Shown here: positions 45,862 to 58,117 of the stretch, one piece after another
How positions within the stretch are numbered: the first letter of the stretch is position 1
Layout: the number at the start of each line of letters is the position of its first letter
Assembly: GCA_014529385.2 (NCBI GenBank)
Contig: CM043952.1
Coordinates: 154,579,557-154,643,556 of the forward strand
From: Adiantum capillus-veneris
Taxonomy: Eukaryota > Streptophyta > Polypodiopsida > Polypodiales > Pteridaceae
Direction of reading: 5' to 3'
DNA length: 64,000 nt
Position numbers and translations under genes: made by a program
The notes under the pieces: generated by a model
The model's input: the letters and a program-made list of their open reading frames with translations, nothing else
Told to the model about the DNA's origin: nothing
The model's database searches: none

Positions 45862-48597
45862 ATGAGTAGTGACGAGGATGTGGGACCGTCCAACCGAAAC
45901 ACCTATCTCTCAACGAGGGTCTTATGTCCTTGTAATCAATGCAAGCATGCTGTGCGACGGACAAGACGTGTTTCTTTGCAGCACATTCGCAAATTTGGCG
46001 AGTTCGATCCATCTATTATAGATTGAGTTGTTTCCAATTATAACTCGTTGGACTCTGACGCTGGCCAACAAGCAGCAATCTTGCAACCCAATAGACGTGT
46101 TCGCAGGCGCTTTGGTCAAGCAGCATATGTGAGGCCACAAGATGTAGCCTCTGACAGCTCGGGGGATGATCATGCAGAGCACATTCCCAACGAGGCAATG
46201 TTTGAGCCCGAGATTGATGAAATGATCGAGACGATCATGGATTCAGAAAGGCTTATCTATGATGATATGAAAAGTGAAGCCGATACTCCATTGTATAATG
46301 GAGCACGTATGTCTAGATTGAAAGCACTCCTGGTTCTTCTCAACATGCAGGCAAAGTTTGGATGGAGTGACACTAGCGTCACAGCGCTTTTCAGGTGATC
46401 TATTACAATTAGTTTACTTTAATAAAACTCTAAATGTATAATGATCTGATAGATTTTTACACGACTGTATCGTATTTTTATGTTCTGTAGATTGCTTAAA
46501 GAGCACATACTACCAGCTGACAATGTGATGCCAGATTCCCGAGATGAAGCAAGAAAGATTTTGCGAAACTTGGGGATGGATTACAATTCTATCCACGCTT
46601 GTCCTAATGACTGCATTCTTTTCAGAGGGGAATACATAGACATGGAGAAGTGTCCGAAATGTGATTCCGAAAGATATCGAGTAGATCTTCACGGGAAAAA
46701 AATTCCACAAAAGGTTTTGCGACATTTTCCTCTGCTTCCTCGCATCAAGCATTTCTTCGAATGTAAGTCCATGGCCGCCCTAGCATCATGGCATGAGGAG
46801 AATAAATCTTCGGATGGTGTGCTACGAATTCCTGCAGATTGCGCAGCCTGGAAACATATAGATGGAACATGGTCGGATTTTGCCAGGGAAGCTTGAAATT
46901 TGCGCTTAGGCCTGGCTATGGATGGCGTAAATCCATTTGGTCAAAGATCAACATCTTACAGTGTATGGCCCGTTGTCATCGTCAACTACAACATTCCCCC
47001 GTGGTTGACTATGAAGAAGGGGCACCTATGGCTAAGCTTGATTGTGCCAGGGCGATATAAAGTGTGGAATATGGATGTGTATCTTCGTCCACTATTGGAA
47101 GAGCTACAACAATTGTGGATTGGCATAGAGGTGGTGGATATGAGCCGACACACAGGACGACGGAATGCTTTGATCAGAGGCATTCTAATGTGGACCATGC
47201 ATGACTATCCCGGGCTAACAGAATGCTCAAGTGATCTATTGACACTCCTCACTCAGACACTGTAAATCTTGTTTTTTCCCATAGTTGATCTATTATCATG
47301 TGTATACATGCAGGGCTTCAAACAAGCGGATACAGAGCATGTGTCACATGTGGACCTAGACTGAATGCACGTAGGGCGCCCTCACTGAAGAAGCAAATCT
47401 ACGAAGGTCATCAAGCGTATCTTTCAGAGAATCATGTGTTACGCGACGGCTTTTTGGGAAGAGAGCCACCAAGGATGTCTGCACAAGCATGGTTAGAGCA
47501 GAAGGAGATGTGCGATGACGGATTGCCTCCAGGGATGAAGAGACTATCTCTATGGTACGAGTTACCATACTGGCCCCGACTCATGATCAATCACTTGCTC
47601 GATCCAATGCACATATTCAAGAATGTGGGTAATCTACTATGGGACCATCTTACCGGCAAGAAAGATACTTTGGGAGCCAGAGTTGACCTTAGAAATGTGG
47701 ATCGTATGGAGCAATATTGGCCGCAAACAGCGTCTGATGGATCGATAAAACTCCCTAAAGCACCATGGATTTTCACAGGAGCCCAAGAACGCAAAGTAAA
47801 AGAGACCATTCGATCTTTGCGGACCCCCACTGGCGTAATGCACTCGCTCCGAACGTGTTTTACTAAAGAAGGAAAGCTTATCGGTTTGAAGTCACACGAT
47901 TGGCATAAAATGTGTCAGGTACGTTCATAGTGGACTTTAATATCATTGCATAAAATATGGACTTTAATATCATTGCTGCACATACTTTACAGTTTATTTT
48001 ACGGGTTGCCATTGAGGGATGTTTGTCTCTCGACATCCGTAACACAATCTACTTGTCGACTTGTTCGACGCGCAATGGTTCAAGATAATCATGGAGGGTC
48101 GCAACGCTACTGTGCGTAGAGGAGAGTCTGGTTTTCTTGAGGTGGATTCTACTAAGAAATGGACTGACCTAAGAGACACTTTCGTACTACCCGAGCATTG
48201 TGAACAAGTAAGTATGGAAATAGTTAACATCCCCCTTTTACAAGTTATGTGCTTGAAAGCTCTCATGTAAGTTATGTGGCTCTGGCAGGTAATATTTCAT
48301 CCTACAAAGTCTACATCAAACTGGTGGTACGTCATAGAGGTAGCCCCTCGTAGTGCAAGGACGTATGAAGGCTACCATGTGCCAATCACAACGGCATCAA
48401 TGGAGGAGATCAGAGAAGATGCTCAATCAGAAGCCGCTGCGGTGGTGCCAGACGAGCATCAAGATGCTACTACTCTATTTGGGGTGCATGCAGAGGAGCT
48501 ACAAAATGAAACAGAGGATTTGTGTTTAAACGGAGAGCTCTATATAGATATAGTAAGTTATGCTGAGTTATGCGAGGATGAGAGAGAGATCTCTTAA
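45862..48597 (+). pseudogene. TNP2 transposase of the second CACTA, internally deleted
   Basis: Start at the ATG 45862 (MSSDEDVGPSN), giving a transposase-associated domain (LCPCNQCKHAVRR). Predicted exons, all with GT-AG borders and matching phases: 45862-46394, 46491-47230, 47314-47918, 47993-48207 and 48289-48597. Core motifs: HACPNDCILFRGEY and KCPKCDSERY, KVLRHFPLLPRIKHF, LGLAMDGVNPFG, MWTMHDYPGL, ACVTCGPRL, HLLDPMHIFKNVGN-type sequence and GLKSHDWHKMCQ. Two in-frame TGA codons (46024-46026 and 46894-46896). Near 48050 the text jumps in another frame from LDIRNTIYLST to FDAQWFKIIM, so all of DUF4218 and most of DUF4216 are gone. DDE transposase, now inactive. Confidence 0.88.
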
Positions 48598-48869
48598 AGC
48601 CACAAATATTGTATTTGAACAATTTTGCTCCGTGTTGTAAAAGCTCTGGCTCTCTAAGTACCTTCCATGGTGTATAACGCTCTTTTCTACTCGCGCTCAC
48701 ATCTTTTGATTGAAAATTCTGAGTTTTCGACTTGCCTCTTCTATCACTCAATTCATTGCATCATTGTATTTATATGCGTCATTACGCCATTGTATTTAAT
48801 GGTCTTTGCGTCATTGTCTACTCTATTCATTCAATATTAAGTTTAAATATTCGTGTGTTTAATGCAGGT

Positions 48870-50179
48870 ATGGATGATGAGGAGTTTCTTTCTTCTTTGT
48901 CACCGCAGCAGAGACAGTGGTACGTGGAGCGTCATCGCTCAGGCGCATCATCGCGCATTCCTACTCCATCCACATCTCCCTCTCTTTCGGAGCATTCGGC
49001 GTGCTCCGAAGCTTCGGCGTCGACGAGACGAGCTTCACACTCGTCTAGACACCGGCGCTCTAGTGGTGGTGGTGGCGGTTGTTGTGGGGATTCCGCCACC
49101 GATGCCTCCACACCGCCTCGTGTTCGACGAGGCTCTTTACCCTCCCCTTCTTTGCCCGCCTCCACACCAGCCACAGCATCGCCATCTACGCCAGGTTTTG
49201 CACGGCTGACTGTTCCTAGCAGCTACACACCTCTACCTACTCCGCCAGGAGCCACCCCACTCGACACTCCTCTCTTCGGGGCCCAGACGCCGGTGGAGAC
49301 ACCTGACATCTGTACCCCCATCGACACGCCGCTAGAGACCCCTGCCGGGACACCCAGGTTCATGCGTGACCGGCCAGAGGGCTTGCCTTACTTCGTCGAC
49401 TTCAGAGGCGGCATCATCATGGATGATGAAGGCAAGAAGGTGATCTCGCGCATGCGTGGTCTTTGCTCTCACCTGTTTAGACACTACATACTAAACAAAT
49501 GGAGTGAAGTACCAAGTGATTTAAAAAACAGAGTCATCAGCATACTTCATGATGAGTTTCCCGTTCCAACACGGGATCGGCGCTTCAATGAAGACCTGAT
49601 GAAGATTCGAATGCGCGAATACTGCAAACACAAGCGTTCCGAAGTGCAAAAAGCAATCAAGCATGGGTGGAACAGGCCAGATTGGCTGGCCAAAGAAGAT
49701 TGGAAGAATGCGAAGAAAGCAGCGCGCGAGAATCCCGACAAGTGGAAGCAACAAAAGGATGCAGCCAGAGGGCGAGTAGAGGCAGGGAGCTCGCACCACT
49801 TGGGGAGCGGTGGATGGGCATCATTTAAGGCCGATTTTGTAAGTGTTTTCGCATTGCTCTTTATGTTCGATAGTTTAGGGTTTATGAGTTTTTTAATTCT
49901 AACATAATGAATTCTTTGTATGTTTTGACAGTGGTCGATGACAGGACGTGATCCCACACCGTACGAGCGCGAGTACGCAGGCAGGAAGGGCTTAAACGCC
50001 CTGATGGACATTCTCAGTTCTCGCGGCGGCATGGTTAGTATTAGGGTTTACTCTTTTCTATTTTTTGTATTGTTTTATAAATGTTGTTATATGTTTATAC
50101 TTACTGAAAGCTGTCTTATTGTCTTTTTTTGCAGAATCCGACAAATATGCCGCTTGGATGCGATGAGACGTCTGACTAG
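48870..50179 (+). CDS. Second CACTA ORF (TNPA-like / Transposase_24 type), apparently intact
   Basis: Three exons, 48870-49838, 49932-50033 and 50135-50179, join in phase 0 into 371 codons with no stop; introns of 93 and 101 bp start GTAAGT and GTTAGT and end ACAG and GCAG. The ATG at 48870 follows a possible acceptor (AATGCAG); an upstream in-frame start at 48732 is less likely. Layout: an acidic start (MDDEEFLSSL), a Ser/Pro/Thr/Gly-rich disordered region (residues about 25-165), then a conserved domain with YFVDFRGGIIMDD, a helical MREYCKHKRSEVQKAIKHGW, and GRDPTPYEREYAGRKG across exons 1-2. Plant CACTA elements have such a second protein, which binds subterminal motifs and acts with TNP2. 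Family assignment rests on position and the GRxPTxxE-like motif. Expression unknown. Confidence 0.72.
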
Positions 50180-50544
50180 ACGACGTCAGTTTAGAGCATT
50201 AGTTTAGGGTTTCTCATAGCTTATGTATCATGAGACGGATTTTCTACGTCTTTTTGAACCATGTATATTATTACATTTGTCACTGCAGTTCATTTTGCCA
50301 ATCAATTCTTTATGCCTATGATGTTGTACAATTGTCATTATTACATTTGTCAATCAATTCATTTTGCCTATGATGTGTACAATTGTCAATTTTACGCTTG
50401 TCAATTTTGCAAACAATGAGTCTTGTGGGTGACTATTTTGGGTCTATTATCTACCCTTGCACTTTTTTTAAAAAGTGAATCAAGTACAATATGGTTGATG
50501 GGTGGCAGGGCATTCAATGCCCTGTCACCAAAAAAAATTTCTCT
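50180..50544. other. Non-coding 3' part of the second CACTA
   Basis: No gene. Includes a near-duplicate of ATTACATTTGTCA with TCAATTCATTTTGCC about 50-60 bp apart (50272-50300 and 50341-50370). Confidence 0.6.
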
Positions 50545-50745
50545 CGGGTGTCGCTATAACCGTTGCTATTTATGGCTCTGTAGCGGCACTATGAGCGTCG
50601 CTATAGACTTCTGTGTAAACGTTGCTATGACCGTCGCTATGAGAGTCTCTATATAGCGACGGTCATAGTGACGCATATAGCGACGCTCTCGTAGCGATGC
50701 TATTAGCGACGGTTTTAGCGACGTCGGGGGTTATAAAAACCCAGT
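50545..50745. repeat. Right subterminal repeats of the second CACTA, with hairpin
   Basis: More than ten copies of GTCGCTAT / ATAGCGAC motifs in both orientations. Two of them form a perfect 16-bp inverted repeat, 50625-50640 and 50653-50668. Confidence 0.88.
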
Positions 50746-50797
50746 GTATTTTCGTCGCTAACAGCGTCACAAGAGCACACAACCTCTTGTAGTGCCT

Positions 50798-51704
50798 ATG
50801 AAGTACTTCTTATCACACTTTATGGATTCTACAACACCCAAGCTCTCCTTTTACCTGTGGATATGCTCTTTGCCAAGAACTTGACACTTTTGCACCAAAT
50901 CTAATTGCATATCTCTTTCCATGCTTGTCATCCCATCCAATACCTATGGGACTAGTACAACCATCATAACAATTGGATTCCTCCATTTGTAGTCTATTTT
51001 CCTCATTGTAGGAGCCCTCTCTAGCATCTTCTTTAGCTTCCAAATATCCTTTTATACTCTTTCTTCCAAACAAACTTTTTCTCCTTTTGTAGAAATTGAT
51101 ATAAAAACTATGCAATGTGGGCAAAATGGTTGGATAGCCATATCAAATAAAAGACACATGCACCTAAGAACCTTCAAACTTTTGTAACCAAAGTGCATGT
51201 CCCCGTCATTTTTTGAATAGTATCGACCTTGATAAGAGTTGGTCTTCTTCTAAATGGCCCACATAAGTGGCCTGCGATCAAAACTTCTTTTACTTTGAAC
51301 ATGTAATTTTGAAGTGAAAGAGTAAGGGTGGACTCTTCAAACCCAAATAATATCTTGTTATAGCTAACAATATGGTTAGCAACAAAACTCCTCCAACCCC
51401 TCTTTTCCTTTACCTTATCTTTTTTACACTCTTTACACCCCTTAAGCACCATGTTGTCAATAAGGTCATGGTGGTATGAGGAATGAAATCATGCAACATC
51501 TTCTTCTTACCTTTCATCTACTCATTGATTGCACCCAATGGAAATGTACATGTCAATACCAATTCAAATGGAGTATGGGTAGTAGTCAAATTTGTGCTCT
51601 CCATAGCCAATAGAAATTTGTGCTCTCCATAGCCAATAGAAATTGATTGCTACTCAAATATAAGTCTCTCATGGAAAAGATAGCTCCTAGTAGATGGCTC
51701 TACC
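50798..51704 (-). mobile_element. Old minus-strand gypsy, part 2: RT end and RNase H
   Basis: Minus-strand pieces in order: QFLLAMESTNLTTTHTPFEL (RT palm, about 51650-51570), NKILFGFEESTLTLSLQNYMF and RRRPTLIKVDTIQKM (RT thumb, 51380-51200), then WQRAYPQVKGELG (start of RNase H, about 50870-50835). The series continues at 43668 beyond the CACTA and is preceded by 57255-57554 beyond the hAT. A 26-bp tandem duplication (AAATTTGTGCTCTCCATAGC) lies at about 51590-51645. Fossil. Confidence 0.72.
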
Positions 51705-51712
51705 TACAAAAA
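51705..51712. repeat. 8-bp target-site duplication of the hAT (left)
   Basis: TACAAAAA here and TACAAAAG at 57247-57254, 7 of 8 identical; the 8-bp length is the rule for hAT elements. Confidence 0.8.
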
Positions 51713-51960
51713 CAAGGATTTAATATTTACATAATTACGACAAATTTTGTGATCACAAGGTCTTATTGACACATTTACATGATTACACTAAACACGATCA
51801 CAAAGAATCCGGTTAAGGGCAACTTGGAAACCCACTCGTCGGGCTTTTCCATTTTTCCTGCGGGCCCGCCAGGAATATTGGAAAGCCCGAGGGGCCCACA
51901 GAATTATATATATACGGGCTCGATCGGGCCCGCTAGGTGTTATTTCTTTGTTTCATCTTC

Positions 51961-52061
<101 letters not shown>

Positions 52062-52674
52062 TGTGGGAGCGTGCTCTACGTCGCAGTGCACGACAGTAGC
52101 GGAGTACCTAACGACATGATTCGGGTATGTGTTGTGTGTGTATATATGTTGTGTGGTAGCGTACCTTTTGTCGTATTGCGTGTTCACCACCCGGACGAAG
52201 ATGTTATAAGGGCTATTTGGATTAAATTAGATTGTTGGATGAAGTTAAAAGAGTGGGAACAAAGAAGAAATGCCTTTGACATGTTGATATTTTTCAAAGA
52301 ACAATTAAAGACAGACCTTAACCTTGTCCAACATCCTCTTGTTGAACTTGCACCATCATTTTATCCGATCTAAACATTTTTATAATATACATGTCTTGTC
52401 TAGGATATTCTATTTTTTATTGAAGTATATTATTTGGTTTGAAGTGGTTCACCTAATTGAGTCAATTATCTTTAATCATTTCAAATTTGACGTGTTGAGT
52501 GTTGGTATTTTAAATTTACCTTCTGGTTCAATTAGTCGCATTAGTTGTGGTTTGATTTAGTGGATTCTGATGTCTAATGTAGTGGACAACAAGTTGCTAT
52601 CTTGTGCATCTGTGAGACTGTTCAATCCTGAATATATATTTGCCATTGATATTGAATATTTGTTTATATGTTGA

Positions 52675-53706
52675 TTGCAACTCCAAGAGAAAATGGCTGA
52701 TGAAGAAGAAGATATTGTCACATCATCCGTGCCCAAGCATCAACAACGAGCGGCTATCAATGTATTTCAGTGCATGAAGTCTCTAGCACAACGATATGTC
52801 GGCACAACAAGCGATGCACACTGCTCGACGACTCTCCAAATGGGCAAATCCAAACCATATGCAATGGAAAGAGATCGATAAAGAAGTGACAAAGGACATG
52901 ATCAAGACAATATGGCCATGTGAGGACGCAGAGATTAAGAAAGAAAGGTGGAAGGTTTCGAAGTGCAACCATGATGCGATCAAAGAAAACCCTGAGAGGA
53001 TTTACTTGGAAGTTTATGGCCATCCATGCACAATGCAAATTGTACACTATATTTTACAAAAATCTTATCTGTTCACTTTGTGCAACATCGACCAATAGAC
53101 TTTTCATCAAAGGAGACAACTGTTTCCACTCATGATATAGGGGAGATTTGTATCACTTTCACCCGAGATGAGCTAGAATTGATAGTGGAGAGCAATGACC
53201 TACAATTGAAGAGAGAGAAGGATATTTACACGACACAGTTGGCAAAGAAAGATGCAAAAATAACACGGTTTCTATAGCCATCCAGACACCCCAACCCTCA
53301 CAAGTCCAGATGGAGAAAAGAATCCATCCGTTAAGCCAGGACGTTCAAAATCTGACACAACAAGTGAATCCAACACATGTACAAGGGACACATATCAGCC
53401 ACCTTGTCCTACATCCAGATTTGGTCCCCTCATCTACTTCAAATGCATCCTCCTCTTCCCAATGTCAATGGATGGAGTGGATATTATACATTGACATGCG
53501 GTCATTATTATCACTTCGCTCATCTTATTCGTTTAATGCAAAATAGTAGCCGATGCGCAATCTGTTCACAAGATATTCCACAAGGAATATATATTATGTT
53601 TGGCATGGAAAATGAGTATAAACTCAAGCAAGCCTGCAAAGATATCCCTAGCACAATTAGAAATCTGTCTGGTGAACAAGATGCTACTTCAGAGAAACAC
53701 AGTTGA
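52675..53706 (+). pseudogene. Second ORF of the hAT, RING-like end
   Basis: Plus-strand frames convergent with the transposase. 52796-53098 reads QWKEIDKEVTKDMIK and ERWKVSKCNHDAIKENPERI (charged, helical). 53026-53277 reads EICITFTRDELELIVESNDL followed by a likely coiled coil. 53377-53706 reads TCGHYYHFAHLIRLMQ then SRCAICSQDIP (about 53493-53575). The last resembles the second half of a RING finger (C-x-H...C-x2-C, as in CGHxFHxxC...CPLC), but one ligand position is not standard and the first half was not found. Frames differ between pieces, so it is decayed or has introns not resolved here. It may be a captured host gene or a hAT accessory gene. Function unknown. Confidence 0.35.
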
Positions 53707-53841
53707 GATTGACAAACTATGTATAATTGTGGAATATGAAGCACTGTATATGATCAAAACACATTTAAATACAAGGTCTTTTACAATGGTTTTTACACGA
53801 TCTTCATTCTAATCTCAAGCTCTATTGAATCTGTAAAGTTG

Positions 53842-56008
53842 TTATCTGTTTCTAAGTCTGCGTATTAGTGGTTCTCCTTGTATTTCAACCTCCACATCTA
53901 TTATCAAATTCTCTTCTATTTTGTCTATAGTGCATTGGGATACACTAACATTGAACTCTTCTTCGTCTTTGCTTTGACAATCATACAACCAGGTTGGCAT
54001 TTTCTCCTTGTAGCCAGCACTTTTGATGTGATTCAATATCTTTTCATTGCAAAACATATACACTAATTTTTCCGCTTTGTCTGCTAATAGTGCTATGAAC
54101 ATACTTGTACATACTCCAGTCTCTCTGAACTTGAGTTTGTTGCACGTTGTGCCAGTACTTGCATTGCAAGGAGATGTAAGGTAGAGTAATGCTCTCCACC
54201 ATTCATCATCCACCACTTCCATGCAGGTTGCTCTTTTGCCATTACCTGTACAAAATCATTCGCAAAAGGACCTTCTTTTAATCAAATGCACTCATTTCTT
54301 TGATGCAATCAATTCGGTCTTGAACATTGAAGTAGAACGTGTTGACCACGTGATAGAAATTTCTTACCACCTCTGTATTGGACATCAGATCTAAATTCCA
54401 GTACTCTGGATCGAGCATGTAAGCAACACTATGGAGTGGACTATGAGCGCCCTTCCACCTTGCATGAAAATACTTGGCCAAAATTTTTCGATGTTTGCCA
54501 AAGAATGGTAGTCGCCACTCCTTCTCTACTATAGACTCGTTCAGCTCTTTGGGATTTTCACGACTCTGTTGGACTGACCACCATGTCATCCACACTTTAC
54601 CCAAGCTTGGCACCCTTTGATCAAGATTGCAGATCGCAAACATAACGGGCATCATTACATGGTATGCAGCCATTACACTCATCCACAAAGCGGCCTTGTT
54701 TACACTACCACATATACATGTAATTTTATCTTTCACTAGTTCTTTCTGCTCAAGCTGCCATTCATCAAAGGCCGCGCAATTGAATGTGTCAATCACAGCG
54801 TATTTATTGCGGAGAAGTGACTCCAAGGTATAAAAGTGTGTGCAAAACCGACTTTCAGCAGGAAGTTTCAACATCACTGACATGCACATCCTATACAAAT
54901 CGAGCACTCTTTGTCGTTTCAAGATAAATTTCACAACCTGACGTGGTGTATCAATTATTTTGGTGAACCATGTGGTTTCTTCACTAGTGTACCAATATTT
55001 TAGCACCAAGTGTAAATTGTGTGTACTGAAACCATTGGAAAAAATGTGTGGAAAGCACTCCTTTATTGATTTACTGGTGTTTTTATAATTCTTTGCGTTG
55101 TCCATGACTACTTGAACGACATGTTCATCACCAATTTCTTTAATTACATTAATCAAGACCTCATAAATGTATTTGACACTTTTAATTGCACTAGAACTAT
55201 CAATCACCTTTATAAACATTTCTTCCCTTGTCCAAATCAGCATTACATTGATCAATGGTATTCTCTGAACATTTGACCAGCCATCACTCACAATCGTACA
55301 TCCTAAAAGCGAAATATTCCCAAGTATTATTTTGCCAACACGCTCTTTGACTTCGATGTAACATTTGTCCAAGAAAACATTTTGTATCGTGTGATAAGAA
55401 GGAGCTGAAAATCCTGGGCCAAACTCATCGATTTTCTTCCAAGCAGCCTTCCAATGATTGCTGTCTACCATGATCAAAGCACTTCCAATAAAGACTATTG
55501 CTTTGACGAGTGCAGTTTGTGCTTCTTCCAGAGACTGCACTTGAAAGTTTTGATGTAATGATTTTTGATGCATTTGACTAAGTCCACCTTCATTGTGACG
55601 CTTAAAAGGAACATTGTCTAAAATTTCCTCTCCCTGCGTAGATTGTTCTCCAAGCTTAGTTGGTGTCACTACAAGATCTGAGTTAATATTTGGCTCTAAG
55701 AACTCTTGACTCGAAGCCTCAAAGCTATATATATGTTGTCTCTTGCCACCCTTTTTGGCGAGATCTTCTCTCCAACGCTTTGCAACTGCATGTACCTGAG
55801 GATGTTCACATTTCTTACAACTTTTTTTAACGCTACCTAAAAACTGATCCCTAATACGTGGTGCACCGCCTGATTTTGTTGTGTGATAAAATTTACATTG
55901 CCACTCCATATATCGGCCGCATATGTTGTGAGCATAATCCCACTCTTTGCCAGGAGCTTTTTAATTCTTTGGCTTCTTTGTATCACTTGTGCCCACATTT
56001 TGCTCCAT
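53842..56008 (-). pseudogene. hAT transposase (BED finger, DUF659, hAT dimerisation region)
   Basis: Start ATG at 56008 (MEQNVGTSDTKKPKN), then a TAA at codon 16 (55963-55961), then KAPGKEWDYAHNICGRY leading into the long frame 55909-54278. The BED zinc finger is eroded: CKFY replaces the usual CKFC and RDQFLG replaces RxHLxG. The DUF659/RNase H-like core is good (CTIVSDGWSNVQRIPLINV, VVQVVMDNAKNYK, THNLHLVLK). After a probable intron ending near 54230 the dimerisation region reads WWMMNGGEHYSTLHLLAMQ and VLAQRATNSSSER, then changes frame to ADKAEKLVYMFCNEKIL. So there is one stop, one frameshift and lost zinc ligands. Cut-and-paste DDE enzyme, inactive. DUF659 type, as in plant ribonuclease H-like hAT proteins. 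Confidence 0.87.
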
Positions 56009-57246
56009 TGATTTTAAATTAAAACTGAAGACAAAAGAACCATATGTTCAATTTTTGAACATTTTTCTTATTTTCAATATATATTAAAATTTAAAAACCA
56101 TTCAATATGAAAGTAACCATGATGCACAATATGGGATTTTCAATGCACGCTAGTCAATCCACATATCGATCACCTATATTGTGAGCAAACATACACATTG
56201 CAATACAGTTTATGCACGTCATAATAACTACAACAATGCTATGAATCTCTCAATGCAATTATTTTTATAATGATTATTTATATATCCACTTTGATTTGCA
56301 AACAATAAGACACATCTAATTTCAATTGCTACAAAAAACAAACGAAAGCAATAAAATATATAAAAGGTCATTTCATGCACTGATAATCTATCATAATACA
56401 TAATGCACTCTCTATATAAACCAATGCATGGACTAACGCAAATAAATCTTCAATATAATCACTCAACTGAGGACTACTTGTACCCAATGAAGGATTGTAG
56501 CCTCCCCATGCAACCAATTCAGTATATAAAAGCTTTATTAACCCAGGATTATAGCTCTTATATTGTGGAGTGACAAGTGGAAATCAACTCAAATCTATAA
56601 TGGTGAAAAATGCAAGACTTCAAGGATCTTTATATACCCAGTACACTAGTACCGGACATCCGACCGTTGACTTTCGACTCGTCATTTACATATGCTCATT
56701 TTCTAAAATTACACCCCTCATTTGGACCAATGGCTTCTTCGCAATGAGCATGACTCTCCAAGTTTTCAGTTGTTTGGTTTTGTACCTTTATGTCAGTAAA
56801 CAAATTAAAAAAGTTTAGAAGTGGTTATCGAATTAAGAATCACATTCAGCCCAAAAAAAGGATCTGTGACTCTGTAACCTTAGGTCAATTCACAAGGAGA
56901 TGACTATACCCGTCACTCGGATACACTCCCCAAGGATTTGCCTAGCTAAAGGACCACGATTAGCACACTTTTTACTATATATAATTACTCCCGCCGGGCT
57001 TTTTTATTTTCCTGACGGGATCACCGAGCTTTTGCAGATACCTAACACACCTGCCGGGAAAATGAAAAAGCCTGGCGGGCCCCACAGGGAAAAATAAAAA
57101 CCTCGGAGGGCTAACCGGCTCTATGGGTTTTTGCAAGTCATAATCAAAGTCACGTTAACAATTAACGTGATCATGTGATTTTCTTGTGTAAATACTAGAC
57201 TTATTGACGTAATCACACGATTGTGATTACGTTAATGAAATCCTTG
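56009..57246. other. Non-coding right part of the hAT
   Basis: AT-rich sequence without genes up to the GC-rich subterminal patch (56990-57110) and the terminal inverted repeat. Confidence 0.6.
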
Positions 57247-57254
57247 TACAAAAG

Positions 57255-57554
57255 CCTCTACAAACTCATCATTGATCAACAACTAGACCTGCTTCCACAT
57301 TTGTGATAGCTACCTTATTTTTTGGATGCATATCTTGTATGAACATCAATGTGGCATTCTTCTTGGGAATGGTAAACCACCCTTTTTGGGAACTAGAAAC
57401 TACCTGTTGGAATAAGGAGCACAAGAGGCTTCCAAAATACCCATCTTAATCTTTCATTGAGTAAATCAACCAGGTAGGAAATATGAGCCATTGGAATATG
57501 AATAGGTTGTGACAAATTCAAGCCAAAACAACTTTCACCTTTTACAAATAGATA
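57255..57554 (-). mobile_element. Old minus-strand gypsy, part 1: start of RT
   Basis: Minus-strand frames show NLSQPIHIPMAHISYLVDLL, then SSQKGWFTIPKKNA and FIQDMHPKNKVAITNV (with a frame difference), the opening of a Ty3/gypsy RT just before the palm motif found at 51704 on the other side of the hAT. The upstream part is cut off by the plus-strand gypsy starting at 57555. Fossil. Confidence 0.65.
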
Positions 57555-58097
57555 TGTTAACTGAGTCAACGTTAGTTACATTGATTGCGAGCACTCTTTG
57601 GTGAGAGTTCTTGAGGTGTGTGGCTATGGAGTCCTTGAGCTTCTCCTTGCTCATGAGACTTGATTAACACTAATCAATGATTCATTCTCTCTCACTATGC
57701 CTCTCTCATGATTCTTATGATTGCCTATGATGCTTAGATTAGCTAGATCTTAATTAATTAGTGGTTAAACCCTCTCTAATCTTGTGTGATTTCCCTCTTT
57801 TGCTTGTGTGTGCATGTAGGTTTGATTGGAGTGTGGTGCTTGATAGATCTATGCGTGTGTGCTTGCGATTAGTGTGTTGCATGATAGGATTAGTGTTGTG
57901 TGCGTCTTGCAATCGTAGTGTGTCTGGTTGATTTGATTAGAGGTGAAGAGAGGTGGATGTGGAAATTGCCCTTCATTGTGGCTTAGCTCCTCCATAGGCC
58001 AAGAAGCTCACCTCCATGCCCTAGCCGGGTAGCTCATCCCTCCCTATTGACAATTTTGTTGGTCATTGGAGCTATTGCAACGATGGAACCCCCAACA
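57555..58097 (+). repeat. 5' LTR of the plus-strand gypsy
   Basis: TGTTAACTGAGTCAACG at the start and CCCCCAACA at the end, two bases before the primer site. The start is inferred from TG and the terminal match with the ACA end; no second copy is present to confirm it. Confidence 0.65.
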
Positions 58098-58099
58098 TT

Positions 58100-58117
58100 T
58101 GGCACCATTTCCGGGGA
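58100..58117 (+). promoter_or_regulatory. Primer-binding site, tRNA-Asp type
   Basis: TGGCACCATTTCCGGGGA matches the tRNA-Asp-type site TGGCGCCGTTGCCGGGGA at about 15 of 18 positions. Confidence 0.75.

Larger units (their letters stand above)
43669..50794 (+). mobile_element. CACTA (En/Spm) DNA transposon, 7126 bp, with good ends
   Basis: Ends CACTACAAGAGGCTA and, reversed, CACTACAAGAGGTTG match over the first 12 bases and are flanked by the 3-bp duplication CCT. Subterminal zones at both sides are dense in the motif TAGCGACG and its complement. Contents, left to right: microsatellites and tandem repeats, a captured HIPP fragment, a TNP2 transposase gene that lost an internal part, and a second three-exon gene that looks whole. 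It sits in the RNase H of an old gypsy on the opposite strand. With TNP2 damaged it cannot move by itself, but matched ends and an intact second ORF suggest a fairly recent insertion. Confidence 0.92.
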
